In this document: piece by piece, positions 46,185 to 55,712 of the stretch
Position numbering within the stretch: position 1 is the first letter of the stretch
How the letters are laid out: every line of letters starts with the position of its first letter
Assembly: GCA_021816455.1 (NCBI GenBank)
Contig: JAKAXU010000002.1
Coordinates: forward strand, 62,001-126,000
From: Acidobacteriota bacterium
GTDB lineage: Bacteria > Acidobacteriota > Terriglobia > Terriglobales > Acidobacteriaceae
Direction of reading: 5' to 3'
Length of the DNA: 64,000 nt
Position numbers and translations under genes: made by a program
Notes under the pieces: generated by a model
What the model was told of the DNA's origin: nothing
The model's database searches: none
Seen by the model: the letters and a program-made list of their open reading frames with translations, nothing else

Positions 46185-47165
46185 ATGCGTCCCGAACTTG
46201 AACAAGCCGCCGCGCGGTTGCGCGAAAATACGCCGGAGAGCGTCGCCGAAGCGATTGCGCTGCTGCAGCGCACGGTCTTCCGCTTCAGCATGAAGATATG
46301 CGGCCATCCGGAGGACGCCGAGGATACGATGCAGGAGGTGCTGATGCGCTCGGCGCCGCATCTGGTGCGGCTTGTCGACGCGCAGGCGCTAGCCGTGTGG
46401 CTTTACACCGTGACGCGGAACCGCTGCTGGCGTATGCGGCGTAAACCCGCGGGTGCCTCCGGACCCACGCTCTCGCTTGACGAGCTGATACCCAGTGAAG
46501 AGGAACTGGCAGCGCTTGCTACGCGCTTCGGATCCGCGACGTCGGATCCCTCGCCGGAAGAGGCAGCCATCCACAGCCAGCAGCAGCAACTCGTCCATCG
46601 TGCCGTGCTTTCCATCCCGCCACAGTACCGGATGGTGCTGGTCCTGCACGACATGGAGGATCTCGACGTCGCGCAGATTGCGCAAGTGCTTGATCTGAAA
46701 CCCGGAACCGTTCGCGTCCGTCTGCATCGTGCGCGGCTGGCGGTACGCAAGGCGATGGCCGTACTGCTCGACAGGAGCATATCCGGAGTCGGCCAGCAGA
46801 AGTCCCGGCGTGGAGCACAACCGGGGCGTGCCGCGGCGAAGAAAGGAAAGCGATCGACCGGTTCGGGCAGTGGCCCGGCTGTGGGTGCGGTCTCCGCCCG
46901 TTCCGCCGCTTGCCGGGAGATCTTCGCCAAGCTCTCGGAGTTTCTCGACGACCGATTGCCGCGTCCGGACTGTGAGCGGATTAGCCGCCACATCGAGCAC
47001 TGCCCTAACTGCGTTCTTTTCCTGCGCGATCTGCGCCAGGCGATGGAGCGCTGCCGTAGTCTCGATCTCAGCGGCGAATCCCCCTGCGATCCCGAAGTCC
47101 ATGCCGCGCTGCACGCCCAGCTCTCTCGCGAGTATCTTCGCCTGACCGGTTCTTCGGCGGCCTGA
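46185..47165 (+). CDS. ECF sigma factor with fused C-terminal zinc-finger domain
   Basis: A 326-residue protein from the ATG at 46185. Residues about 28-100 are sigma region 2 (HPEDAEDTMQEVLMRSAPHL, then WLYTVTRNRCWRMRRK) and residues about 140-190 are region 4 (LSIPPQYRMVLVLHDMEDLD, then VAQIAQVLDLKPGTVRVRLH), as in ECF sigma factors. A basic Ser/Gly/Arg linker leads to a putative zf-HC2 anti-sigma-type zinc domain with Cys243 and the HIEHCPNC site (Cys273, Cys276), so sensing and regulation may be in one chain. It is transcribed towards the second RND operon (116 bp away) and after the terminator of the first, and may control either. Confidence 0.9.
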   Translation: MRPELEQAAARLRENTPESVAEAIALLQRTVFRFSMKICGHPEDAEDTMQEVLMRSAPHLVRLVDAQALAVWLYTVTRNRCWRMRRKPAGASGPTLSLDELIPSEEELAALATRFGSATSDPSPEEAAIHSQQQQLVHRAVLSIPPQYRMVLVLHDMEDLDVAQIAQVLDLKPGTVRVRLHRARLAVRKAMAVLLDRSISGVGQQKSRRGAQPGRAAAKKGKRSTGSGSGPAVGAVSARSAACREIFAKLSEFLDDRLPRPDCERISRHIEHCPNCVLFLRDLRQAMERCRSLDLSGESPCDPEVHAALHAQLSREYLRLTGSSAA

Positions 47166-47281
47166 GACGAATTTCCGAAAAACCGCACAAAAATTGCACA
47201 TTGCTGTAACGATCCCGGTGTCCTGTGGATTTACTCCAGTGACGGCACTCCCCTGAGCGCCGCCAATGAGGAACTTTCCCC

Positions 47282-48685
47282 GTGCGAACGCGAACCCTGA
47301 TTCCACTTATTCTGGCGCTGGCCGGATTGCCCACACTGTCGGCGCAATCGCCAGCACCGCTCACGCTGAGTGAGGCGGTTGAGATGGCCCTCGACCACAG
47401 CCCGGAGCGCAGGATCGCCGCCTCCGACGTGGCTGCGGCACGAGTGGCTGCGCAGAGCGCGCGGCTGCCCCTGCTGCCGACACTCGGTTTCGACGAAACG
47501 ATCACGCGCGGCAACGATCCGGTCTATGTCTTCGGCTCGTTGCTGCGTCAGCAGCGCTTCACCACGGCGGATTTCGCGCTGAACAGCCTGAATCGCCCAC
47601 TGCCGCTGAACAACTTTGCCACACGCTTCAGTGGCAACTGGCTGGCCTTCGATTCCTTCCAGACGGAGCTGGGAATGCGCAGTGCCGATCACGCGGCGCG
47701 GGCCGCTGTGGCCATCGCAACGCGCGCCGACCAACAGCTTGCCTGGCAGGTGGCGGGCGCGTATCTCGGCGTTCTGCTGGCGCAGCGTCAGGAGCAATTG
47801 ACCGCCAAACAGGTGCAGACCGCGCAAGCTCTTTTCGACGCCAGCCAATCGCGGGTGGAGGCGGGAACCACCGTCACCGCCGATGCGCTGAGCGCGGCAA
47901 CCGCGCTTGCCGCGCGCAAAGAGGAGCAGATTGCAGCCGAAGGTGCGCTGGCTACGGCCTGGGCGCAACTGGAACAGGCCATCGGCAAGCCAGTGCCGGA
48001 GTCCGAGCGAAATCTCTTGCCGCTCGCTGAGAACACTTATACACCGCCTGCTTTGCCGGAGGCTATCTCGCAGGCACTTCATGCGCGCAAGGACCGCCAG
48101 GCACTGATTGAGCAGCTAGCTTCGGCGCGTACCGGCGTGACCGCCGCGCGTGCCGCCTTCGGTCCCACTGTGGGTGCCTTTGGCTCCTGGGAGCAGGATC
48201 GGGATGCGTTTACGGGGAACAGTGGCAACAACTGGCTGGCTGGCGTTCAGGTGCACATGGATCTCTTCCCTGCCGCGCGTCGCCAGCAGCTCGCCGCGGC
48301 AAAGATCGCCCTTACGCGCACACAGGCCGCCAGCCAGTCGGCCGACGACGAGATCCGCATGCAGGTTACTCGCGCATGGTACGCGCATCGCACCGCCAGT
48401 CGACAACTGGAGGTGACTCGCGCCGCGATCGCACAGGCAACGGAGAGCCTGCGCATCCTGCGTGATCGCTATGATGCAGGCCTGGCCACGATGACCGACC
48501 TGCTGCGCGTCGAGGACGCCGAACGGCAGGCGCAGAACGCCTACTGGCAGGCCGTCTCCGGTAATGCACTCACCTGGGTCGATCTCCAGTTCGCTATGGG
48601 CACGCTGGACCCGCTCACACACGCGCTGGACCTAACCGCTCCGCAGCAGATTTCCAAACTTTCTTCGCACGAGGCTCAGCCATGA
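47282..48685 (+). CDS. TolC-family outer-membrane channel (system 2)
   Basis: A 467-residue exported TolC-like protein starting at the GTG at 47282. Signal peptide RTLIPLILALAGLPTLSAQ, then APLTLSEAVEMALDHSPERR, the usual first OEP motif. The second repeat contains LRILRDRYDAGLATMTDLLR and DAERQAQNAYWQA, the C-terminal OEP motif. It is the first gene of operon 2, and its stop overlaps the adaptor start by 4 bp. In many operons this gene is last, so having it first is a small distinction from system 1. Confidence 0.92.
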   Translation: MRTRTLIPLILALAGLPTLSAQSPAPLTLSEAVEMALDHSPERRIAASDVAAARVAAQSARLPLLPTLGFDETITRGNDPVYVFGSLLRQQRFTTADFALNSLNRPLPLNNFATRFSGNWLAFDSFQTELGMRSADHAARAAVAIATRADQQLAWQVAGAYLGVLLAQRQEQLTAKQVQTAQALFDASQSRVEAGTTVTADALSAATALAARKEEQIAAEGALATAWAQLEQAIGKPVPESERNLLPLAENTYTPPALPEAISQALHARKDRQALIEQLASARTGVTAARAAFGPTVGAFGSWEQDRDAFTGNSGNNWLAGVQVHMDLFPAARRQQLAAAKIALTRTQAASQSADDEIRMQVTRAWYAHRTASRQLEVTRAAIAQATESLRILRDRYDAGLATMTDLLRVEDAERQAQNAYWQAVSGNALTWVDLQFAMGTLDPLTHALDLTAPQQISKLSSHEAQP

Positions 48686-49851
48686 AACCGACCACGCCCC
48701 CCCTGACCATTTCTTCGATCCTGTCTCCGGCTCTGCTGCTGGTATTCTTCGCGCCGCTTCTCAGCGGTTGTCATGGTTCTCCTGCCACTCCGTCCAGCGC
48801 GCCGCGCACGATCACAGGTCTGGCTGTCGCGCAGGCCACATTGCAGACCGTTCCTTCCACGGTACAGGCTGTGGGAAGCGTACGAGCGGCGGAGAGCGCC
48901 ACGGTCTCAGCGCAGACATCCGGTCGCGTGCTGGCCGTACTGGTCCACGCCGGAGACGCAGTTCATGCGGGCCAACCGCTGGTCCGGATCGACAACACCC
49001 TGGCCGCCAGTGATCTGTCGCGCATGAATGCCAATGTGGCCAGTGCGCGCGATGCTGCCGCGGCGGCCCAGGCCCAGGCCGATCTTGCCGCCTCGACTCT
49101 CAAACGCTATGACCTGCTGCGCGAACGTAAGAGTGTCAGCCCGCAGGAGTATGACGAGGTCAGCCGTCGCGCGGAGGCCGCCCAGGCACAGCTTTCCGCC
49201 GCGAAGTCTCAGCTCGCCGCCGCCCAGGCGGCTGCCGCCAGCGCGACCACGATGGCCGACTACGCTGTGGTCAAGGCTCCCTTCGCGGGCCTCGTGACTG
49301 CGCGTCTGGTGGATCCCGGCGCGCTTGCCGCGCCCGGCGTTCCGCTGCTCATCGTCGATCAATCCGGTCCGCTCCAGCTTCAGGTTTCAGTGGATGAATC
49401 CCAGATCGCCGCAATTCATCCCGGCCAACGGCTTGACGCCACCCTGGATGGACAGCTGCAACCGGTTCCGGTCACTGTGGCAGAGGTGGTTCCTGCCGCA
49501 GATCCTTCGTCGCACAGCTTTCTCGTCAAGCTGGCGTTGCCCGCTTCGCGCGGATTGCGTTCCGGTATCTATGGTTCGGTGGCCATCCCGGTCGGCCAGC
49601 GGACGGCGATCCTCATTCCTGCAGCCGCAGTCGTGCATCGCGGCTCGTTGGCCACGGCCTGGGTGCTGGATGCAAATGGCCTTGCCAGCCTGCGTTACCT
49701 TACGCTCGGCGCGGTCTTTGGGGATGATCGGGTGGAAGCACTTTCCGGCGTAAGCGCGGGCGAATCGCTGGTGCTCAACCCGGCCGATCGAGACCTTGCG
49801 GGCAGCCGCATCGAAGTCGCTGCCGGAGCAACCACCGAGGTGCGGCCATGA
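48682..49851 (+). CDS. RND efflux adaptor lipoprotein (system 2)
   Basis: A 389-residue membrane-fusion protein with a lipobox (LLSGC, Cys30), so it is anchored by lipid in the inner membrane's outer face. Lipoyl halves are ATVSAQTSGRVLAVLVHAGD and YAVVKAPFAGLVTARLVDPG, with the hairpin (RDAAAAAQAQADLAASTLKR...) between them. The barrel region includes IHPGQRLDATLDGQLQ. It overlaps both neighbours by ATGA, so the three pump genes are translationally coupled. System 1 uses a helix-anchored adaptor instead. Confidence 0.92.
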   Translation: MKPTTPPLTISSILSPALLLVFFAPLLSGCHGSPATPSSAPRTITGLAVAQATLQTVPSTVQAVGSVRAAESATVSAQTSGRVLAVLVHAGDAVHAGQPLVRIDNTLAASDLSRMNANVASARDAAAAAQAQADLAASTLKRYDLLRERKSVSPQEYDEVSRRAEAAQAQLSAAKSQLAAAQAAAASATTMADYAVVKAPFAGLVTARLVDPGALAAPGVPLLIVDQSGPLQLQVSVDESQIAAIHPGQRLDATLDGQLQPVPVTVAEVVPAADPSSHSFLVKLALPASRGLRSGIYGSVAIPVGQRTAILIPAAAVVHRGSLATAWVLDANGLASLRYLTLGAVFGDDRVEALSGVSAGESLVLNPADRDLAGSRIEVAAGATTEVRP

Positions 49852-52800
49852 AATTGCAGCAGCATGATTCCAAGGCTCTGGGCCTGGCTGGTCGTCTTGC
49901 CCACGCCTTCCTCAACTCGAAACTGACGCCGTTGTTCATCGCGGCCTCGCTTGCACTTGGCGTCTTCGCCGTGCTGGTGATTCCGCGTGAAGAGGAGCCG
50001 CAGATTCTGGTCCCCATGCTGGATATCTCCACGGCGATGCCCGGAGCTTCGCCACAGGAGGTCGAGCAGCGCGTTACGCTGCCGATCGAAACACTCATTC
50101 ACCAGATTTCGGGCGTCGAATACGTCTACTCCACCTCCATGCCCGGGCAGAGCTTGGTCATTGCGCGCTTCCAGGTTGGCACCCATCAGGAAGACGCACT
50201 GGTGAAGGTCTATGACAAGCTCTATGCCAATCTGGACAAGATGCCTCCTGGTGCGACACGTCCGCTGGTGAAGGCGCGTTCCATCGATGATGTACCCATC
50301 CTCGCATTCACCTTCTGGGGCGAGCACTACGACGGCGCTCAGCTTCGCGCCATCGCCGCCGAGGTGCAGCACAGCGCCCAGCAGGTCACCGATGTCTCCG
50401 AGGTCACGCTGATCGGAGGTCTGCCGCGCACGCTGTCGATCCGGCTGGACGCGGCGAAGCTCACCGCGTATGGTTTGTCGCCGACGGCCGTTGTCGAGCG
50501 GCTGCAGGCGGCCAATGCCAGCCTTCAGGCAGGCAGCTTCGATGAGAATAACCGTGATATCCGCGTGGATGTAGGCAATCTCTTCACGCGTCGGGAGGAT
50601 GCGGAGCAGGTGGTCGTCGGCGTCTCCCACGGCGCGCCGGTGTTGCTTGGCGACGTTGCGGCCTCCATTGCCGATGGCCCGGCCGAGCCGACCAACTATG
50701 TTCTCTATGGAACTACCGCGCTCTCCGTGGCGCACGGAGCGGCTCCGCAGCAGTACCCCGCCGTAACGCTCACTGTGGCCAAGCGCAAAGGCACTAACGC
50801 CACCGACATTGCCAATGCGGTCCTGGCCCGCGTCCACGCCATGCAGGGTACGGCGATTCCCGCCGACCTTCACATCACCACTACACGCAACTACGGAGAC
50901 ACTGCGAAGGCCAAATCCGACGAGTTGCTGGAGCATCTGCTGCTGGCCACGCTTTCGGTCACTTTTCTGGTTGCGCTCTTCCTTGGATGGCGGGAATCCG
51001 GCGTTGTGCTGCTGGCTATTCCGGTTACGCTTGCGCTCACCCTGGCCACCTTCTATCTGCTCGGTTACACGATCAACCGAGTCACACTCTTTGCACTCAT
51101 CTTCAGCATTGGTATCCTGGTCGATGACGCGATCGTCGTTGTCGAAAACATGGTTCGCCACTTCCGGCTGCCTGCAAATCACGGCCGCCCGATGAGCGAA
51201 GTTGCCGTTGAAGCCGTAGCCGAGGTGGGAAACCCGACGATTCTTGCCACCTTCGCCGTCATCGCCGCCGTGCTGCCCATGGCCATGGTGCGCGGCCTGA
51301 TGGGACCATACATGCGTCCGATCCCGGTCGGAGCCTCTGCGGCGATGCTCTTCTCGCTGCTGGTGGCCTTTGTCGTTTCGCCGTGGGCCGCCCTGCGGCT
51401 GGTCGGAAAGCATCTCGAGGGCGCGCATCTGCTGGAGCCGGAGCGGGAGAACTGGCGCACTCGTATCTACCGCCGCGTGATGACGCCGCTGATTGCCTCG
51501 GCAAGCAATCGTGCGATCTTCTTTCTCGCTGTGCTGGCGATGTTGCTGCTCTCCGTTCTGCTGGTGCCGCTCGGTCTGGTGCGGGTCAAGATGCTTCCCT
51601 TCGACAACAAGAGCGAGTTTCAGGTGATCGTGAACATGCCCGACGGCACGCCGCTGGAGCAGACCGCGCGGGTCGCCCAGACGCTCGGCAACCTGCTTGC
51701 CACCCAGTCCGGAGTGCTGAATTATCAGGTTTACGCCGGAACCTCCGGACCGTTCAACTTCAACGGTCTGGTGCGTCACTACTACCTGCGCCGCCAGGCC
51801 AACCAGGCGGATATTCAGGTGAACCTGCTTCCTGTCGACCAGCGAAAAGAGCAGAGTCACGCCATTGCCAAGCGCCTGCGCCCGCTGCTTGATGCCGCGG
51901 CGGCTCCTTATGGCGCGCGTGTCCAGGTGAGCGAAGTGCCGCCCGGTCCGCCCGTTGTGCAGACGCTCGTTGCCGAGGTTTACGGCCCCACCATGGCTGG
52001 GCAAATCGATGTCGCGCGCCGCATCAAGGCCATTTTTCAGCAGGCGCCCGGCGTTGTCGACACCGACTGGTATGTCGAAGATCCGCAGCCGGAGATTCGC
52101 ATCCACGTCGATCAGGTCAAGGCCGCCCAGCATGGCATCGCCGTAGCCCAGGTGGCACAGGCTGTTGCGCTGGCCACCGGCGGCGTCACTGCCGGTCTGG
52201 AGCATGACCCGCGCTCGCGTGAGGACGTTCCTGTCGTCGTGCGCTTCATCCGTCCGGATCGCTCCTCCGAGCAGGCGCTTGAGAATATCCACCTGCCTGC
52301 CTCCGATGGCTCCATGGTCAGTCTGCGCGAGTTGGTCACCGTGGAGCACACGACGCTTGCGCCGAGCATCTATCACAAGAACCTGCGCCGCGTCGTCTAC
52401 GTCACCGGCGACGTTGCCGGAGCGGAAGAGAGTCCCGTCTACGCCATTCTGCGCATGAACAAGGCGCTCGACCACCTCACGCTGCCCGCCGGATACACGC
52501 TGGCGCGCTATAACTCCACGCAGCCGGATACCACCACGCACTACGCGATGAAGTGGGATGGTGAGTGGCAGATCACCATCGAGGTCTTCCGCGATCTGGG
52601 CCTGGCTTTTGCCGCCGTGCTCGTGCTCATCTACGTGCTGGTCGTCGGATGGTTCCGGTCGTTCCTCGTTCCGCTGATCATCATGGCGCCCATCCCGCTT
52701 ACGTTAGTCGGCATTCTGCCCGCGCACGCCATTCTGGGCGCGTTCTTCACCGCAACCTCGATGATCGGCTTCATCGCCGGAGCGGGCATCATCGTCCGCA

Positions 52801-53105
52801 ACTCGATCATCCTAGTTGATTTCATCGAACTGCGCCGCGCAGAAGGCGTGCCGCTGGCCGAGGCCGTCATCGACGCCGGCGCGACGCGTTTCCGGCCCAT
52901 GCTGCTCACCGCTGCCGCGGTCGTTGTCGGCGCCAGCGTCATCCTTGCCGATCCCATCTTCCAGGGGCTGGCGATCTCGCTGATCGCCGGAGCGGTGGCC
53001 TCCACGTTCCTCTCGTGGCCCACCATCCCCATCCTCTACTACCTTGCTCACCGCCAGGAGGAAGCGGCGAGCTCCGATCCATCTTCCACAGGAGAGTTGC
53101 TATGA
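49848..53105 (+). CDS. RND efflux pump inner-membrane transporter (system 2)
   Basis: A 1085-residue RND transporter. N-terminal LTPLFIAASLALGVFAVLVI and IPREEEPQILVPMLDISTAM distinguish it from AcrB-like pumps. The proton-relay motif is intact: IGILVDDAIVVVENMVRHF (Asp-Asp). Helix 11/12 region has ATSMIGFIAGAGIIVRNSIIL. Two periplasmic loops carry the substrate pockets. RND pumps of this branch often stand next to DUF2892 and methyltransferase genes, as seen here. The stop overlaps the DUF2892 start by 4 bp. Substrate unknown. Confidence 0.93.
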   Translation: MKLQQHDSKALGLAGRLAHAFLNSKLTPLFIAASLALGVFAVLVIPREEEPQILVPMLDISTAMPGASPQEVEQRVTLPIETLIHQISGVEYVYSTSMPGQSLVIARFQVGTHQEDALVKVYDKLYANLDKMPPGATRPLVKARSIDDVPILAFTFWGEHYDGAQLRAIAAEVQHSAQQVTDVSEVTLIGGLPRTLSIRLDAAKLTAYGLSPTAVVERLQAANASLQAGSFDENNRDIRVDVGNLFTRREDAEQVVVGVSHGAPVLLGDVAASIADGPAEPTNYVLYGTTALSVAHGAAPQQYPAVTLTVAKRKGTNATDIANAVLARVHAMQGTAIPADLHITTTRNYGDTAKAKSDELLEHLLLATLSVTFLVALFLGWRESGVVLLAIPVTLALTLATFYLLGYTINRVTLFALIFSIGILVDDAIVVVENMVRHFRLPANHGRPMSEVAVEAVAEVGNPTILATFAVIAAVLPMAMVRGLMGPYMRPIPVGASAAMLFSLLVAFVVSPWAALRLVGKHLEGAHLLEPERENWRTRIYRRVMTPLIASASNRAIFFLAVLAMLLLSVLLVPLGLVRVKMLPFDNKSEFQVIVNMPDGTPLEQTARVAQTLGNLLATQSGVLNYQVYAGTSGPFNFNGLVRHYYLRRQANQADIQVNLLPVDQRKEQSHAIAKRLRPLLDAAAAPYGARVQVSEVPPGPPVVQTLVAEVYGPTMAGQIDVARRIKAIFQQAPGVVDTDWYVEDPQPEIRIHVDQVKAAQHGIAVAQVAQAVALATGGVTAGLEHDPRSREDVPVVVRFIRPDRSSEQALENIHLPASDGSMVSLRELVTVEHTTLAPSIYHKNLRRVVYVTGDVAGAEESPVYAILRMNKALDHLTLPAGYTLARYNSTQPDTTTHYAMKWDGEWQITIEVFRDLGLAFAAVLVLIYVLVVGWFRSFLVPLIIMAPIPLTLVGILPAHAILGAFFTATSMIGFIAGAGIIVRNSIILVDFIELRRAEGVPLAEAVIDAGATRFRPMLLTAAAVVVGASVILADPIFQGLAISLIAGAVASTFLSWPTIPILYYLAHRQEEAASSDPSSTGELL

Positions 53106-53311
53106 CCGTCGAACGCGCTGTACGCATGCTGGCAGGAACGCTGATTCTGACATCTCTGCTTCTGGCTCACTATCTCTCGGTAAACTGGCTCTGGTTTACC
53201 GCCTTTGTCGGACTCAACCTTCTTCAGTCCTCAATCACCAACTGGTGCCCGGCTATGAGTATCCTGAAGATGCTCGGCCTACGCTCGGCCGATTCCAAAG
53301 GTTGCTGCTGA
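53102..53311 (+). CDS. DUF2892 (YgaP-type) small membrane protein
   Basis: A 69-residue protein with two membrane helices (MLAGTLILTSLLLAHYLSV and WLWFTAFVGLNLLQSSIT). The pattern ERAVRMLAGTLI at the N-terminus and WCPAMSILKMLGL at the C-terminal end of the second helix is that of DUF2892 proteins, including the membrane part of the sulfurtransferase YgaP. It is translationally coupled to both the pump (ATGA) and the methyltransferase (TGATG), so it belongs to the operon. Confidence 0.88.
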   Translation: MTVERAVRMLAGTLILTSLLLAHYLSVNWLWFTAFVGLNLLQSSITNWCPAMSILKMLGLRSADSKGCC

Positions 53312-53934
53312 TGGCCCACGATCACCCGCGACGATTCTCCCCCGCTCAAGCGCATCGGCTCGACGCACCCGAGCGCAGACTCTGGCTGCCGATCGAGCCG
53401 GTCCTGAAGGCGATTGAGCTTACGCCGGGCATGGCCGTGGCAGACATCGGAGCTGGCACCGGCTACTTCGCTTTACCCATCGCGCAGGCGGTGGGCAGTT
53501 CGGGCCGGGTTTCCGCCGTCGATGTTGCGTCGGAGATGCTTGCGCTGCTGAACGAAAAAATCCTCACCGCAGGCATTACGAATATCGACTGCGTACGCGG
53601 CGAAGCAGAAGCAACGGGACTGGAATCGGCAGCCTTCGACCGCGTGCTGCTGGCCAACATCTGGCATGAAGTGGACGATCGTTCTGCTACCCTGAAGGAA
53701 GCGGCGCGTCTGCTGCGGCCAGAAGGTCGGATTGTCATTCTGGATTGGTCGCCAGACGTTCCCGCATCCGGCGCGACGCAACCGGGTCCGCCGATCGAAC
53801 ATCGCATTCCGCTGTCGGAGGTCCGCAGGCAGCTTGCCGGGAGCGATTGGGGGATATCCTTTGCCGGAGCCATCGGAGAGTATTCCTGGCTGGTCCTTGC
53901 CACCCGGCCTTTCGCTTTGCGCTCCGCAGGGTAG
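53311..53934 (+). CDS. Class I SAM-dependent methyltransferase
   Basis: A 207-residue methyltransferase. Motif I is MAVADIGAGTGYFALPIAQA, followed by the acidic SAVDVASEMLALL and VLLANIWHEVDD (motif IV region) and LRPEGRIVILDW. UbiE/ArsM-like class, small-molecule substrate; no Cys triad of arsenite methylase is seen. The ATG overlaps the DUF2892 stop by one base. It may modify a compound that is then exported by the pump encoded just before it, but that is inference from position. Confidence 0.9.
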   Translation: MAHDHPRRFSPAQAHRLDAPERRLWLPIEPVLKAIELTPGMAVADIGAGTGYFALPIAQAVGSSGRVSAVDVASEMLALLNEKILTAGITNIDCVRGEAEATGLESAAFDRVLLANIWHEVDDRSATLKEAARLLRPEGRIVILDWSPDVPASGATQPGPPIEHRIPLSEVRRQLAGSDWGISFAGAIGEYSWLVLATRPFALRSAG

Positions 53935-54113
53935 AATCTCTCGACGACGGTTGTACGGCGGGATGCTTCGCGAAGAGGCCACAGAGGGCTTGTACCGGAT
54001 GTCTTCCGCGCAAAAGGAAATGTTGGAGTTAGAGTAGTCGAGAGGCGAGTCTCTCCGGGAGAAGCGCAGAACAGGCGGTATGCACGTCGACCGCTCTCAG
54101 AAAGGACCACCCC

Positions 54114-54566
54114 ATGGAAGTCATCACCCGACACCTCGACGGCGTACGCTTCAGCATCGAGACGCGCGGACACACCATCCTCACCGACCAGCCGAAGGAA
54201 AACGGCGGCGAGGACTTAGCCATGACGCCACCAGAGCTGCTGCTGGCCTCGCTCGGCTCCTGCGCAGCCTTTTACGCTGCGCAGTATCTGAAGACCCGCA
54301 ACCTCGTTTCCGCGGAAGGTCCCAATGGCGTGGAGGTCAGCGTCACAGCGGAAAAACTGAAGCCGCCCGCGCGCCTGGGCAATTTCGTTATCCGCGTCAA
54401 ATGCCCGGTGGCGCTCACACCGGAGCAGCGCGAAGCGCTCCACCGCTCCGTCCACCAGTGCGTCGTGCACAACACGATGGTTTCGCAGCCGCAGATCGCC
54501 ATCGAGTTGACCATGCCGGAGCAGTCAGCGCAGGAGATTCCCGCGCAATTCTTGCAGTCGCACTGA
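54114..54566 (+). CDS. OsmC-family protein
   Basis: A 150-residue OsmC/Ohr-like protein. The conserved Cys in LGSCAAFYAAQYLKTR and the C-terminal Cys in SVHQCVVHNTMV are the redox pair of the family; PPELLLASLGSC is the core motif. Such enzymes reduce organic hydroperoxides with lipoyl or other thiol donors, or bind related thiol compounds. The gene follows the methyltransferase after a 179-bp gap and precedes the LysR gene by 11 bp. AAGGA is present near the start codon at 54114. Confidence 0.9.
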   Translation: MEVITRHLDGVRFSIETRGHTILTDQPKENGGEDLAMTPPELLLASLGSCAAFYAAQYLKTRNLVSAEGPNGVEVSVTAEKLKPPARLGNFVIRVKCPVALTPEQREALHRSVHQCVVHNTMVSQPQIAIELTMPEQSAQEIPAQFLQSH

Positions 54567-54577
54567 GGACAATTCGC

Positions 54578-55645
54578 TTGCCCACGCTCGAAAACTTTCG
54601 CCTGACCGTCTTCCGCGCCGTTGCCGCGCAGCTGAGCTTCCGCAAGGCTGCCGAGGAGCTGTATCTGACCCAGCCGGCCGTTACCTTTCAGATCAAGGCA
54701 CTCGAAGACGATCTCGGCGTTTCGTTGTTCGACCGCTCCGGCCAGCGCATCGCACTCACCGCTGCCGGAGAGCTGCTGCTGGACAGTGCGCGGAATTCCC
54801 AGGAGATTCTCCATCAGGCCGCGCAGCGAATCGCCGCGCTCGACGGCTCTTTCGGCGGCGAACTCACCCTCGGCGTCTCCACCACCATCAGCCAGTATCT
54901 TCTGCCGCGCCTGCTGCGCGGATTTCTCATGGACCATCCCCAGGCGCGCTTCCGCGTCATCACCGGCAATACGGAGCACATCGTGCAAAGCGTCCTCGAC
55001 GGTCACTCCGCGCTCGGCCTCATCGAAGGTCCGGCGCGCAACCGCGAGGTGGGCACGGAGCCGTTTCTGCGCGACGAACTCGTGCTCATCGTCCCTGCCG
55101 CGCACGAGTGGGCTGAGGGTGCTGAGATTGCAGCCAGCGATCTGGCCGATTCTCCGCTGCTGATGCGCGAGCGCGGCTCTGGATCGCGGCGTGTGCTGGA
55201 GCTGGCGCTGGAGCGGGCCGGAGTGAAGCTCAGGTCGCTGCGCGTTGCCATGGAGCTGGATTCGGTTGAAGCGATCAAATCCGCCGTCGAGGCTGGTCTC
55301 GGCATCGGCTTCGTCTCGCGTTGGGCCGTTGCGCGCGATCTCCGGCTCGGTCAGCAATTCCGCATCGTGCCTGTCCGCGACCTTGCTGTGACACGCGATT
55401 TCAGCTCCGTCGTGCGGGTCAGCCCGTCGCCTCAGGGCATGGCACTGGAGTTCCGCCGATTTATCGCCGCGCACTTCGCAGCCGCCCGCTTCAGAGCCAG
55501 CAACAACGACAAAACAGCTCCGTATTTGTCAGAGCCATCCGCGGCAAAGCCGAGTTCGCCCAAGTCGGGCCAGCCAAAGTCACGTCCGCCAGCTTCGAGA
55601 ACGCTTGGCGCTCCGCACAAAGCTGCCCCGCGCGTCCGCCGATAA
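54578..55645 (+). CDS. LysR-family regulator with basic C-terminal extension
   Basis: A 355-residue LysR regulator if it starts at the TTG at 54578 (GAGGAC upstream). The helix-turn-helix is at the N-terminus: TVFRAVAAQLSFRKAAEEL and LTQPAVTFQIKALEDDLGVS. The effector domain follows (TLGVSTTISQYLLPRLLRGF, and GLGIGFVSRWAV). The last about 50 residues (after SNNDKTAPYLSE) are a Pro/Ser/Lys/Arg-rich tail not usual in LysR proteins. It is followed directly by a YeiH-type exporter; in E. coli the LysR regulator YeiE lies next to yeiH. Effector is unknown; sulfite is a candidate by analogy. The longer upstream frame overlaps OsmC and is rejected. Confidence 0.9.
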   Translation: MPTLENFRLTVFRAVAAQLSFRKAAEELYLTQPAVTFQIKALEDDLGVSLFDRSGQRIALTAAGELLLDSARNSQEILHQAAQRIAALDGSFGGELTLGVSTTISQYLLPRLLRGFLMDHPQARFRVITGNTEHIVQSVLDGHSALGLIEGPARNREVGTEPFLRDELVLIVPAAHEWAEGAEIAASDLADSPLLMRERGSGSRRVLELALERAGVKLRSLRVAMELDSVEAIKSAVEAGLGIGFVSRWAVARDLRLGQQFRIVPVRDLAVTRDFSSVVRVSPSPQGMALEFRRFIAAHFAAARFRASNNDKTAPYLSEPSAAKPSSPKSGQPKSRPPASRTLGAPHKAAPRVRR

Positions 55646-55712
55646 ATTCTCTCAATCCCTCATCAGAACTACTGCTTGGACGCGGCCGTTGTCCAGCGAG
55701 CACACTCGTCTC

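Noticed and set aside
49695-52541. 948-codon minus-strand frame
   Set aside because: Antisense to the RND transporter of system 2, no family resemblance.
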